NCBI GenBank assembly: GCA_963785425.1
Contig: CAWAVG010000002.1
Location: 620,001-684,000, forward strand
Origin: RYN-133 sp963785425
Lineage (GTDB): Bacteria > Actinomycetota > Actinomycetes > Mycobacteriales > Jatrophihabitantaceae
Length of the DNA: 64,000 nt
Direction of reading: 5' to 3'
Part shown: positions 46,531-55,489 of the stretch, one piece after another
How the letters are laid out: every line of letters starts with the position of its first letter
Numbering within the stretch: position 1 is the stretch's first letter
Program-made: the position numbers and the translations under genes
Notes under the pieces: generated by a model
Told to the model about the DNA's origin: nothing
The model's database searches: none
What the model saw: only the letters and a program-made list of their open reading frames with translations

Positions 46531-47861
46531 CGACATCCCTGTCCGGCTTCCCGGAACTGCTCCCGTCCCAACGCTTCGTCGAACTCGCCGTCCTCGACCG
46601 GCTGCGCTCCGATCTTCGAGCTGCACGGCTTCGCACCCGTCGAGACCCGCGCCGCCGAACCGCTCGACTCGCTGCTGCGCAAGGGTGAGATCGACAAGGA
46701 GGTCTACGTGCTGCGCCGCCTGCACGCCGAGGACGGCGACGCGGGGCTGGGCCTGCACTTCGACCTCACCGTCCCGTTCGCGCGGTACGTACTCGACAAC
46801 GCCGGGCATCTCGACTTCCCCTTCCGCCGCTACCAGATCCAGAAGGTGTGGCGCGGCGAACGGCCGCAGACAGGTCGGTACCGCGAGTTCACGCAGGCCG
46901 ACATCGACGTCGTCGGACGCGACACGCTCGCCCCGCACCACGACGTCGAGATCGCCCGCGTCATGGCCGAGGCGCTCGGCTAGCTCGACTTCCTGCCGCC
47001 GCTGCGCCTGCAGGTCAACAACCGCAAGCTGATCGAGGGTTTCTACCGCGGCGTCGGCGCGACCGACATCGCGTCGGTGATGCGCATCATCGACAAGCTC
47101 GACAAGGAACCTGCCGATTCCATCGGCAAGCAGCTCGTCGACGACGCGGGGCTCACCGAGCAGCAGGCCGGCCAATGTCTTGCGCTGGCCGAGATCCGCG
47201 GTAGCGACACCTCGTTCGTGTCGAAGGTGTGGGCGCTCGGTGTCGCACACCAACTGCTCGACGAGGGCCTCGACGAGCTGGCTGCGGTGATCGAGGGCTG
47301 CGCGTCCATCCGCGGCGTCACCGTCGAGGCCGACCTGCGCATCGCGCCGCGGGCTCGACTACTACACCGGCACCGTGTTCGAGACGCGCATGGCCGGTCA
47401 CGAGTCGCTCGGCTCGGTGTGCAGCGGCGGTCGCTACGACTCGCTGGCCACCGACGGCAGGACGACGTTCCCGGGCGTGGGCATCTCACTCGGGGTCACC
47501 GGTCTGCTGATCCCGCTGCTCCACGACGGTGTACTGGACGCGTCGCGCTCGGTGCCGTCGGTCGTGCTCGTCGCGTTGCCGGCCGACGTCGGATCGCGAG
47601 CGGTGCACGGCGATCGCGCAGACGCTGCGCTCGCGCGCGATCGCCGCGGAAGTCGCGCCGTCCGCGATCAAGTACGGCAAGCAGATCCGTTACGCCGAGC
47701 GGCGCGGCATCCCGTTCGTGTGGTTCCCCGGTGGCGGCGACGACGCCGATCAGGTCAAGGACATCCGCAGCGGCGATCAGGTCGACGTCGACGCGACGAC
47801 CTGGATGCCCCCGATCGAAGACCTGCGCCCGCAAGTGATCTCCCGTAAGGACGAACAGTGA
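46527..47861 (+). CDS. hisS: Histidyl-tRNA synthetase (frameshifts and an in-frame TAG)
   Basis: Charges tRNA-His. Seen: FAPVETRAAEPLDSLLRKGE, LHFDLTVPFARYVLDNAGHL (class II motif 1-2 region), RYQIQKVWRGERPQTGRYRE (motif 2), RGLDYYTGTVFETRM (a HisRS signature), and CSGGRYDSLATDGRTTFPGV followed by GISLGVTG (motif 3). Breaks near 46,617, 47,352 and 47,595. At 46981-46983 a TAG stands where GAG (Glu) is expected (EALG-stop-LDFLPPL). Since hisS is essential, error or a second intact copy elsewhere is needed to explain this. Confidence 0.88.
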
Positions 47862-49633
47862 TACGCACGCATGACGCCGGTTCCCTCCGCGCGTCCGACG
47901 CCGGACAGACCGTCACCCTCGCCGGCTGGGTGGCCACCCGACGCGACCACGGCGGGGTGACCTTCATCGACGTGCGCGACGCGAGCGGTTCGGCCCAGGT
48001 CGTGTTCCGCGAAGTCCGACGCCCACGCAGCTGCGCAACGAGTGGGTCATCGCCGTCACCGGTGAGGTGCGGCTGCGTCCCGAGGGCAACGTGAACTCCG
48101 CCATCCCGACGGGCGAGATCGAGGTCGTCGCATCGTCGCTCGACGTGCTGAACGAGGCGGCCACGCTGCCCGTTCCAGGTCGACGAACACGCCGAGGTCG
48201 GCGAGGAAGCGCGACTGAAGTACCGCTATCTCGACCTGCGCCGTCCCGGACCGGCGGCCGCGATCCGGCTGCGGTCGAAGGTCAACCGCGCCGCGCGCGA
48301 GGCGCTGCTCGACCGAGGGTTCGTCGAGATCGAGACCCCGACGATGACCCGCTCCACGCCGGAGGGCGCGCGCGACTTCCTCGTGCCCGCGCGGCTACGT
48401 CCCGGCAACTGGTACGCGCTGCCGCAGTCGCCGCAGCTGTTCAAGCAGTTGCTGATGGTCGCGGGCATGGAGAAGTACTTCCAGATCGCGCGCTGCTACC
48501 GCGACGAGGACTTCCGCGCCGACCGGCAGCCGGAGTTCACCCAGCTCGACATCGAGATGAGCTTCGTCGACCAGGACGACGTCATCGCGCTGGCCGAATC
48601 CGTGCTCGTGTCGGTGTGGCAGCTGATCGGCTACGACGTGCAGACGCCGATCCCGCGGATGACCTACTTCGACGCGATGGACCGCTTCGGCACCGACAAG
48701 CCCGACCTGCGCTTCGGTGTCGAACTGCGTCGACTGCACCGACTTCTTCAAGGGCACGCCGTTCCGCGTCTTCCAGGCGCCCTACGTCGGTGCGGTCGTC
48801 ATGCAGGGCGGGGCGTCGCAGCCGCGTCGCACGCTCGACGGTTGGCAGGACTTCGCACGCCAGCGCGGGCACCGCGGCCTGGCCTACGTGCTGGTCGGCG
48901 ACGACGGCGAACTCGGCGGACCGGTTGCGAAGAATCTGTCGGACGAGGAGCGCGCGGGCATCGTCGCGCACGTCGGTGCGGCACCGGGTGACTGCATCTT
49001 CTTCGCCGCCGGCGGCGGGAACTCCGCACGGGCACTTCTCGGCGCGACCCGGCTCGAGATCGGCCGGCGCAACGGGCTGATCGACGAGTCGCAATGGTCG
49101 TTCGTCTGGGTGGTCGACGCGCCGCTGTTCGAGCCGAGTTCCGACGCGGTCGCCGCCGGTGACGTCGCGGTCGGCTCCGGCGCGTGGACGGCGGTGCACC
49201 ACGCGTTCACGTCCCCGAAGCCCGAGTACCTCGACACCTTCGACACCGACCCCGGGTCGGCGCTGGCCTACGCCTACGACATCGTCTGCAACGGCAACGA
49301 GATCGGCGGCGGGTCGATCCGTATCCATCGCCGCGACGTCCAGGAGCGCGTGTTCGCGGTCATGGGGCTGACCCAGGAGGAGGCGCAGACCAAGTTCGGG
49401 TTCCTGCTCGACGCGTTCAAGTACGGCGCACCGCCGCACGGCGGCATCGCGTTCGGCTGGGACCGCATCTGCGCGCTGCTCACCGGTGCCGAGTCGATGC
49501 GCGAGGTCGTCGCCTTCCCGAAGACCGGCGGCGGCTACGACCCGCTCACCGGCGCGCCCGCGCCGATCACGCCCGAGCAGCGCAAGGAAGCCGGCATCGA
49601 TTATGTGCCCGGAGGAACCCGAACACCAAGTAG
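47858..49633 (+). CDS. aspS: Aspartyl-tRNA synthetase (frameshifted)
   Basis: About 590 residues. Seen: the anticodon-binding OB fold (LAGWVATRRDHGGVTFIDVR), RYLDLRRPG, class II motif with VEIETPTMTRSTPEGARDFL, FQIARCYRDEDFRADRQPEF (motif 2), the GAD-type insert of bacterial AspRS, and YGAPPHGGIAFGWDRICALL (motif 3). Breaks near 48,015, 48,175 and 48,725; the stop is also uncertain, since the main frame runs on and TAG 49631 needs one more shift. GTG 47858 overlaps the hisS stop. The 3' end overlaps the convergent gene. Confidence 0.9.
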
Positions 49634-50015
49634 AGCAGCGCCTGGCCGTAGGCCTCGGCGGCATCGTCGGCCTCGAAGTCGAGGTGGCGACTGGTCGAGC
49701 GTCGATCTCGACCAGCCACCCGTCCTGGACGCGCGACAGCCGGCGGAACGTGCCACCGAGCAGTTCGCGCAGCTGGGTCTCGCTCGGCAGCCACACCGAG
49801 TTGTGCGCCTCGACCGAGTCCAGGGCCCACTCGACCGTGCCGTTGAAGCCGATCACCTGGCCGGACGGGAACTGGTGCACCTCGACGGTCATGTCCGACA
49901 GCGTGAACACCTCGTCGTCCATGCCGCGGTCGGCGACGACGAACCGATCGCCGCGGGCGGGTTCCCACCGCAGCCCGCCGTCGCGCAGCTTGCGTGCGAG
50001 TGCCACCGAGATCAT
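49601..50015 (-). CDS. Conserved actinobacterial protein of unknown function
   Basis: About 138 residues if one net indel near 49,685 is corrected: MISVALARKLRDGGLRWEPA, GDRFVVADRGMDDEVFTLSD, MTVEVHQFPSGQVIGFNGTV, then WALDSVEAHNSVWLPSETQL, LRELLGGTFRRL and LDFEADDAAEAYGQALLYLV. Proteins of this type are widespread in actinobacteria and sometimes carry the name pilus assembly protein CpaE, although they lack its ATPase parts. Soluble, acidic, no signal peptide. Tail-to-tail with aspS; divergent from rarA with 62 bases between starts. Confidence 0.7.
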
Positions 50016-50064
50016 GTGACCGACGGTAGTCGGCGTGAGAAACGTCCCCGATCCCATGCAGACA

Positions 50065-50070
50065 TAGGCT
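50065..50070 (+). promoter_or_regulatory. -10 box (TAGGCT) of rarA
   Basis: TAGGCT followed by 7 bases and GTG 50078; leaderless geometry. Confidence 0.55.
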
Positions 50071-50077
50071 GGACGGC

Positions 50078-51418
50078 GTGACCCTGTTCGAGCCCGAGGC
50101 GCCGCGCACCGATCCTGCGCCGTTCGACCCGGGCGCTCCGTTGGCGGCGCGGATGCGTCCGCGCACGCTCGACGAGGTCGTCGGTCAGGAACACCTGCTC
50201 GCGCCCGGGTCGCCGCTGCGCCGCCTCGTGGAGGGCGACGCGCCCATGTCGCTGATCCTGTTCGGGCCGCCCGGCACCGGAAAGACCACCCTCGCGCTCA
50301 TCGTGTCGAGTGCGACCAACCGTCGCTTCGAGCAGCTGTCCGCGCTCAACGCCGGCGTCAAGGACGTACGGGAGGTGATCGCCCGGGCGAAGGCGGAGCT
50401 GAGCCGCGTCGGACGCCAGACCGTGCTGTTCATCGACGAGATCCACCGCTTCAGCAAGACCCAGCAGGACTCACTGCTCGGTGCGGTGGAAGCGCGCCAC
50501 GTCACGCTCGTCGCGGCGACCACCGAGAACCCGTTCTTCTCGATCGTCTCGCCGCTGCTCTCGCGCAGCCTGCTGCTCACGCTGCAGCCGCTGGACGAGG
50601 CGGCCGTAGGTGAGCTCGTTGACCGCGCGCTGCACGACGAGCGCGGGCTCGGCGGCGCGGTCACCCTCGACGACGAGGCGCGTGGGCACCTGCTGCGCAT
50701 GTCCGGCGGCGACGCGCGGCGCGCGCTGACCGCGCTCGAAGCCGCGGCCGGGACGATCCAGGCCGAGGGACGCACCGCGATCGATCTCGAGACCCTCGAG
50801 CAGGCAGTTGACACCGCCGCGGTGCGCTACGACCGCGACGGCGATCAGCACTACGACGTCATCAGCGCGTTCATCAAGTCGATCCGCGGGTCGGACGCCG
50901 ACGCCGCGCTGCACTATCTCGCGCGGATGATCGAGGCCGGCGAGGATCCGCGGTTCATCGCGCGCCGCCTGGTCGTCCACGCGTCCGAGGACATCGGTCT
51001 GGCCGACCCCACCGCGCTGCTCGCCGCCACCGCCGCGGCCCAGGCGGTGCAGCTGATCGGGATGCCCGAGGCACGCATCAACCTCGCCCAGGCGACCGTC
51101 CACCTGGCACTCGCACCGAAATCCAACGCGATCGTCATGGCGATCGACGCGGCACTCGCCGACGTCCGCGCCGGCAAGGCCGGCTCCGTCCCGCCGGCGC
51201 TTCGTGACGGGCACTACCCCGGAGCCGCCAAGCTCGGACATGCGCAGCGCTACGTCTACCCGCCCGGCGTGCCCGAGGGTGTCGCCGAGCAGCAGTACCC
51301 ACCGGACGAACTCGTCGGGACCGACTACTACGAGCCGGTGCAGCGCGGCGCTGAACGCCATCTCGTCGAGCGCGTGGCCAAGCTACGGGCGATGATCCGC
51401 GGAACAGGCACCAAGTAG
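50078..51418 (+). CDS. rarA: Replication-associated recombination protein RarA (AAA+ ATPase)
   Basis: A 446-residue clamp-loader-like ATPase acting at stalled replication forks. Seen: MRPRTLDEVVGQEHLLAPGS, Walker A LFGPPGTGKTTLAL, Walker B VLFIDEIHRFSKTQQDSLL, TTENPFFSIVSPLLSRSLLL (sensor/arginine finger region), and the C-terminal tetramerisation part (LARMIEAGEDPRFIARRLVV, DGHYPGAAKLGHAQRYVYPP). Full length and intact; the first clean gene after the indel-rich stretch. It lies between aspS and alaS as in mycobacteria. Confidence 0.94.
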   Translation: MTLFEPEAPRTDPAPFDPGAPLAARMRPRTLDEVVGQEHLLAPGSPLRRLVEGDAPMSLILFGPPGTGKTTLALIVSSATNRRFEQLSALNAGVKDVREVIARAKAELSRVGRQTVLFIDEIHRFSKTQQDSLLGAVEARHVTLVAATTENPFFSIVSPLLSRSLLLTLQPLDEAAVGELVDRALHDERGLGGAVTLDDEARGHLLRMSGGDARRALTALEAAAGTIQAEGRTAIDLETLEQAVDTAAVRYDRDGDQHYDVISAFIKSIRGSDADAALHYLARMIEAGEDPRFIARRLVVHASEDIGLADPTALLAATAAAQAVQLIGMPEARINLAQATVHLALAPKSNAIVMAIDAALADVRAGKAGSVPPALRDGHYPGAAKLGHAQRYVYPPGVPEGVAEQQYPPDELVGTDYYEPVQRGAERHLVERVAKLRAMIRGTGTK

Positions 51419-51461
51419 GGTCAACCGCGACCTGTTACAGATCCGATCGAGGAGGCCCCGG

Positions 51462-51857
51462 TTGTCCGGAGGGGCGATTGCCGCGTTGATCGCGGCGGGC
51501 GCGTTCGTGCTGCTCGTTTTGCTGTTGGCCATCCCGCTGCTGAAGATGGGACGCGTGCTGGACGAGGCCACGCTGGCCATCCGCACGGCGCACGAGGGCA
51601 TGGGTCCGCTGCTGACCGACGCCAAGGGCACCCTCGGCCAGGTGAACTCGCAGCTCGAGCAGGTCGACGGCATCGCGCGGAACGTGAACTCGATGACCAC
51701 CAACGTCGCGGCGCTGACGTCCGTCGTGTCGAGCACGCTGGGCAGCCCGCTGATCAAGGTCGCCGCGTTCTCCTACGGAGTGCGGAAGACGGTCGCCGAC
51801 CGTCGTGACGCCGAGATCGTGCGTGACGCCCGTCGGAAAAGGCGTGTCAAGCGATGA
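51462..51857 (+). CDS. DUF948-domain membrane protein
   Basis: A 131-residue protein with one N-terminal helix (AIAALIAAGAFVLLVLLLAI) followed by a heptad-like helical region (TLAIRTAHEGMGPLLTDAKG, LGQVNSQLEQVDGIARNVNS) and a basic C-terminus (RDARRKRRVKR). This matches DUF948, seen upstream of alaS across Firmicutes and actinobacteria; function unknown. TTG 51462 is the start, with GAGGAG 8-13 bases upstream. ATGA overlap with the next small ORF. Confidence 0.82.
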   Translation: MSGGAIAALIAAGAFVLLVLLLAIPLLKMGRVLDEATLAIRTAHEGMGPLLTDAKGTLGQVNSQLEQVDGIARNVNSMTTNVAALTSVVSSTLGSPLIKVAAFSYGVRKTVADRRDAEIVRDARRKRRVKR

Positions 51858-51958
51858 GCGCTCTCGCGACGAGCCAGGAAACACAGCCCGCGACGAAGGA
51901 GCGGATCGATCTGAAGCCGGGCCCGAGCGAAGCGAGCGGTCGGGGTGAAGATCGATGA
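51854..51958 (+). CDS. 34-codon ORF made partly of REP-like repeat
   Basis: A 34-residue reading frame with ATGA overlaps to the genes on both sides, so ribosomes leaving the DUF948 gene can pass through it to the next gene. Its second half (ERIDLKPGPSEASGRGEDR) is encoded by a palindromic element (51903-51956). It may act as a translational bridge without a useful product. Hypothetical. Confidence 0.45.
   Translation: MSALATSQETQPATKERIDLKPGPSEASGRGEDR
51903..51956 (+). repeat. Short REP-like palindrome
   Basis: ATCGATCT near the left edge pairs with AGATCGAT at the right edge; the centre holds CCCGAGCGAAGCGAGCGG. The core resembles the GAGCGCAGCGAG core of the elements in ruvB and after relA. 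Family membership is less sure than for those two. Confidence 0.5.
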
Positions 51959-52200
51959 GACGACTCTTCTGGCTCGCCATGGGCGTCACGATCGGGGCCC
52001 TGATCGTGCGCAAGCTCTCCGCAGCTGCGCAGAAGCTGACGCCGGGCGGAATGGCAGACAGTCTCGGCACGGCGCTCACCGACCTGTCCGATTCGCTGCG
52101 CGAGTTCGGCCATGACGTGCGCGCGGCGATGGCCGAGCGCGAGGAGCAACTGCGGTCCGGTACCGGCCTGGACGGCGATCTCGGGAACAAACCCGCATAG
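51955..52200 (+). CDS. Small membrane-associated protein upstream of alaS
   Basis: An 81-residue protein: RRLFWLAMGVTIGALIVRKL is a short N-terminal helix, followed by an amphipathic helical region (LGTALTDLSDSLREFGHDVR) and a polar tail. Proteins of this size and look stand between the DUF948 gene and alaS in many actinobacteria. Starts by ATGA overlap. Function unknown. Confidence 0.75.
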   Translation: MRRLFWLAMGVTIGALIVRKLSAAAQKLTPGGMADSLGTALTDLSDSLREFGHDVRAAMAEREEQLRSGTGLDGDLGNKPA

Positions 52201-52304
52201 CGCGGTTGCGACAATGGACAGATGAGCGACGCCTGCGGAGCGAATCACACGTTGCACAGCAGTCCTTCTGCCTCGCAGCCGTTCGCAGCGAAGCGGGAAC
52301 GGCC

Positions 52305-55010
52305 GTGAGATCTGCAGAGATCCGCCGGCGCTTCCTCGGCCATTTCGAGGCGAACGACCACACGGTCGTGCCGAGCCTGCCGCTGCCGTTCAACGACCCG
52401 AACCTGCTTTTCGTGGTCGCCGGCATGGTGCAGTTCGTCCCGTACTTCGTGGGCCAGGAACAACCGCCGTACTCGCGCGCGACGAGCATCCAGAAGTGCA
52501 TCCGCACCCAGGACATCGACGAGGTCGGTAAGACCACCCGGCACGGCACGTTCTTCCAGATGAACGGCAACTTCAGCTTCGGCGACTACTTCAAGGACCG
52601 CGCGATCCAGCTCGCGTGGGATCTCTCGACGAAGTCGGTCGACGACGGCGGGTTCGGCCTCGACGGCGACCGCATCTGGGCGACGGTCTACCTCGACGAC
52701 GACGAGGCGGTCGACATCTGGCACCGGCAGATCGGTCTGCCGATGGAGCGGATCGTCCGCAAGGGGATGGACGACAACTTCTGGTCGATGGGCATACCCG
52801 GCCCGTGCGGGCCGTGCAGTGAGCTCTACTACGACCGCGGTCCCGATTACGGCGTCGAGGGCGGCCCGGCGGTCGACGAGGACCGGTACATGGAGTTCTG
52901 GAACCTCGTCTTCATGCAGAACGAGCGCGGGCCCAACCGGGGTTCGGGCAAGAGCGACTTCGAGATCCTCGGCGAGCTGCCGAAGAAGAACATCGACACC
53001 GGCATGGGCATGGAGCGCGTCGCCACCCTGCTGCAGGGCGTCGACAACCTGTACGAGATCGACGAGACCAGGCCGATTCTCGATCGGGCGGCGCAGCTGT
53101 CCGGCAAGACCTACGGTGCGCACTCGGGCCATGCCGCCGCCGAGTCGCACCCGGACGATGTCCGGCTGCGCGTCATCGCCGACCACGTGCGCTCGGCGCT
53201 CATGCTCATCGGCGACGGTGTCGTACCGGGCAACGAGGGACGCGGCTATGTGCTGCGCCGCCTGCTGCGCCGTGCCATCCGCGCTATCCGCCTGCTCGGG
53301 TACGAGGATCGCGCGTTCCCGGAGCTGTTCCCCGTCGCGCGTGACTGCATGGCGCCGTCGTACCCGGAACTCGCGAAGGACTACGAGCGCATCTCGGGCT
53401 ACGCCTACGCCGAAGAGGACGCGTTCCGCCAGACGCTGCGTGCGGGCACCACGATCCTCGACGTCGCCGTGAGCGACGCGAAGCGGGCCGGCAGTGCGCA
53501 ACTGTCAGGCGAGCGCGCGTTCCAACTCCACGACACGTACGGCTTCCCGATCGACCTCACCCTCGAGATGGCGGCCGAGCAGGGCATCGCGGTCGACGAG
53601 GCCGGGTTCCGCCGGCTGATGGCCGAACAGCGTGCGCGCGCCAAGGCGGACGCGCGGGCGAAGAAGACCGGGCACCTCGATCTGTCGCTGTACCGCACCG
53701 CGCTCGAGCAGGGCAGTTCGCAGTTCACCGGGTACACCGAGGTGGCGCGCGAAGCGAGTGTCACCGCTTTGATCGGTCCCGCGGGACTGCTGCCCGCCGC
53801 GCACGAGGGCGACGAGATCGAGGTCGTGCTCGACGCGACGCCGTTCTACGCCGAGGGCGGCGGTCAGCTCGCCGACTGGGGACGGTTGTCGGTGAATGCC
53901 GGTGGCCGCGAGGCCGAACTCACCGTCACCGACGTGCAGTCGCCGATCCCCGGGCTCGTGGCGCACCGCGCGACCGTGCTGTCCGGCGAGATCCGTCCCG
54001 GTGACGTCGTGCTCGCGCACGTCGATCTGCAGCGGCGGGTCTCGGTGTCGCGATCGCATTCGGCCACGCACCTGCTGCACGCCGGACTGCGCCGCGCGCT
54101 GGGTGACTCCGCGGCGCAGGCCGGCTCCCTGAACGCGCCGGGACGGCTGCGGTTCGACTTCACCACGCCCGCGGCGGTGCCGCACAGCGTGCTCGGCGAC
54201 GTCGAGGACGAGATCAACGAAGTGCTGTTGCGCGATCTCGAGGTGCGCTGGTTCGTCACCGACCAGGACGAGGCGCGCCGTATCGGTGCGATCGCGATGT
54301 TCGGCGAGAAGTACGGCGACCGGGTGCGCATCGTCGAGATCGGCGACTACTCGCGCGAACTCTGCGGCGGCACCCACGTGCCACGCAGCTCGGTGATCGG
54401 CATGGTGAAGCTGCTGGGCGAGTCGTCGATCGGCTCGGGGGTGCGCCGCGTCGAGGCGCTCGTAGGGCTCGACGCGTTCCAGTACCTGGCGCGCGAGCAC
54501 GTCCTCGTCCAGTCGCTGGCGACCGAGTTCAAGGCGCAGCCCGAGGAGTTGCCCGAGCGGATATTCGGCGCGCTCGATCGACTCAAGAACGCCGAACGCG
54601 AGCTGGCCAAGCTGCGGGTCGGTCAGGTGCTCGCCTCGGCCGGCTCGCTGGCGGCGGCGGCGCAGGACGTCAACGGGGTGCAGCTGGTCGTGGCGCAGGC
54701 GCCCGACGGAGTCGGCGGCAACGATCTGCGCTCGCTGGCCCTCGACGTGCGGGGCCGGTTACGTGCGAGCGATCCTGCGGTCGTCCTGCTCGCGTCGCCC
54801 GCCGACGGCAGCGGCGCCGCGTTCGTGGCCGCGGTCAACGACGCGGGCCAGGCGGCCGGACTCGCGGCCGGCGAACTGGTGCGCACCTTCGCGCCGGTCC
54901 TGGGCGCCCGCGGCGGCGGAAAGGCCGACCTGGCCCAAGGCGCCGGCGGTGACGCCACCAAGCTCGCCGAAGGCTTCAATGCCGTCAGGGCGGCCATCGC
55001 TTCGCGATGA
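52305..55010 (+). CDS. alaS: Alanyl-tRNA synthetase
   Basis: A 901-residue enzyme that charges tRNA-Ala and edits mischarged Ser/Gly. Seen: AEIRRRFLGHFEANDHTVVP, FVVAGMVQFVPYFVGQEQPP, CIRTQDIDEVGKTTRHGTFF, MNGNFSFGDYF, IPGPCGPCSELYYDRGPDYG; the editing domain with HSATHLLHAGLRRALG and SRELCGGTHVPRSSVIGMVK (zinc/editing Cys-His set), and the C-Ala domain (LGARGGGKADLAQGAG). GTG 52305 was chosen by similarity; the frame is open 99 bases further up. Intact. Its stop overlaps ruvX. Confidence 0.95.
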   Translation: MRSAEIRRRFLGHFEANDHTVVPSLPLPFNDPNLLFVVAGMVQFVPYFVGQEQPPYSRATSIQKCIRTQDIDEVGKTTRHGTFFQMNGNFSFGDYFKDRAIQLAWDLSTKSVDDGGFGLDGDRIWATVYLDDDEAVDIWHRQIGLPMERIVRKGMDDNFWSMGIPGPCGPCSELYYDRGPDYGVEGGPAVDEDRYMEFWNLVFMQNERGPNRGSGKSDFEILGELPKKNIDTGMGMERVATLLQGVDNLYEIDETRPILDRAAQLSGKTYGAHSGHAAAESHPDDVRLRVIADHVRSALMLIGDGVVPGNEGRGYVLRRLLRRAIRAIRLLGYEDRAFPELFPVARDCMAPSYPELAKDYERISGYAYAEEDAFRQTLRAGTTILDVAVSDAKRAGSAQLSGERAFQLHDTYGFPIDLTLEMAAEQGIAVDEAGFRRLMAEQRARAKADARAKKTGHLDLSLYRTALEQGSSQFTGYTEVAREASVTALIGPAGLLPAAHEGDEIEVVLDATPFYAEGGGQLADWGRLSVNAGGREAELTVTDVQSPIPGLVAHRATVLSGEIRPGDVVLAHVDLQRRVSVSRSHSATHLLHAGLRRALGDSAAQAGSLNAPGRLRFDFTTPAAVPHSVLGDVEDEINEVLLRDLEVRWFVTDQDEARRIGAIAMFGEKYGDRVRIVEIGDYSRELCGGTHVPRSSVIGMVKLLGESSIGSGVRRVEALVGLDAFQYLAREHVLVQSLATEFKAQPEELPERIFGALDRLKNAERELAKLRVGQVLASAGSLAAAAQDVNGVQLVVAQAPDGVGGNDLRSLALDVRGRLRASDPAVVLLASPADGSGAAFVAAVNDAGQAAGLAAGELVRTFAPVLGARGGGKADLAQGAGGDATKLAEGFNAVRAAIASR

Positions 55011-55438
55011 CCGGGGTATGGGTCGGCGTGGATGTCGGGACGGTGCGGGTGGGGGTTGCCCGCTCCGATCCGGCCGGAATCCTGGCCTCTCCGCTCGCGA
55101 CGCTGGCCCGCGACCCGGCGCGTGACAGCGACATTGCGGAGCTCGCGGGCCTGGTCGCCGAACTCGGCGCTGTCGGCGTCGTCGTCGGCCTGCCGCGGAC
55201 GCTGAGGGGCGCTGAGGGCAAATCGGCCGAAATGGCGCGGAACTACTCCGAGCGCCTGGCCGCGAAGATCTCTCCAGTTCCGGTCCGACACGTGGACGAG
55301 CGCCTGACGACGGTGAGTGCACAGCGTAAGCTGCACCAGAATGGCGTCCGGGGAAGCAAGAAGGTCCGGGCGGTCATCGACCAGGCTGCGGCCGTCGAGT
55401 TGCTGCAACATTGGCTCGACGTGATGCGCGAACGGTGA
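55007..55438 (+). CDS. ruvX: Holliday junction resolvase-like RuvX (YqgF)
   Basis: A 143-residue RNase H-fold nuclease with roles in rRNA processing and DNA repair. Seen: WVGVDVGTVRVGVARSDPAG with the first Asp, VVVGLPRTLRGAEGKSAEMA, and VRHVDERLTTVSAQRKLHQN; a final DQAAAVELLQHWLD supplies the last acidic site. ATGA overlap with alaS. The order alaS-ruvX-mltG-aroE is the mycobacterial one. Confidence 0.93.
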   Translation: MTGVWVGVDVGTVRVGVARSDPAGILASPLATLARDPARDSDIAELAGLVAELGAVGVVVGLPRTLRGAEGKSAEMARNYSERLAAKISPVPVRHVDERLTTVSAQRKLHQNGVRGSKKVRAVIDQAAAVELLQHWLDVMRER

Positions 55439-55489
55439 CCGCGGGTAACACTGGACCGCTACACCGTGAACAGAACGGAGTGCTCTAGC

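Noticed and set aside
46981..46983. Stop-codon recoding (pyrrolysine-like) in hisS
   Set aside because: No recoding signals, and the gene also has indels; an error is more likely.
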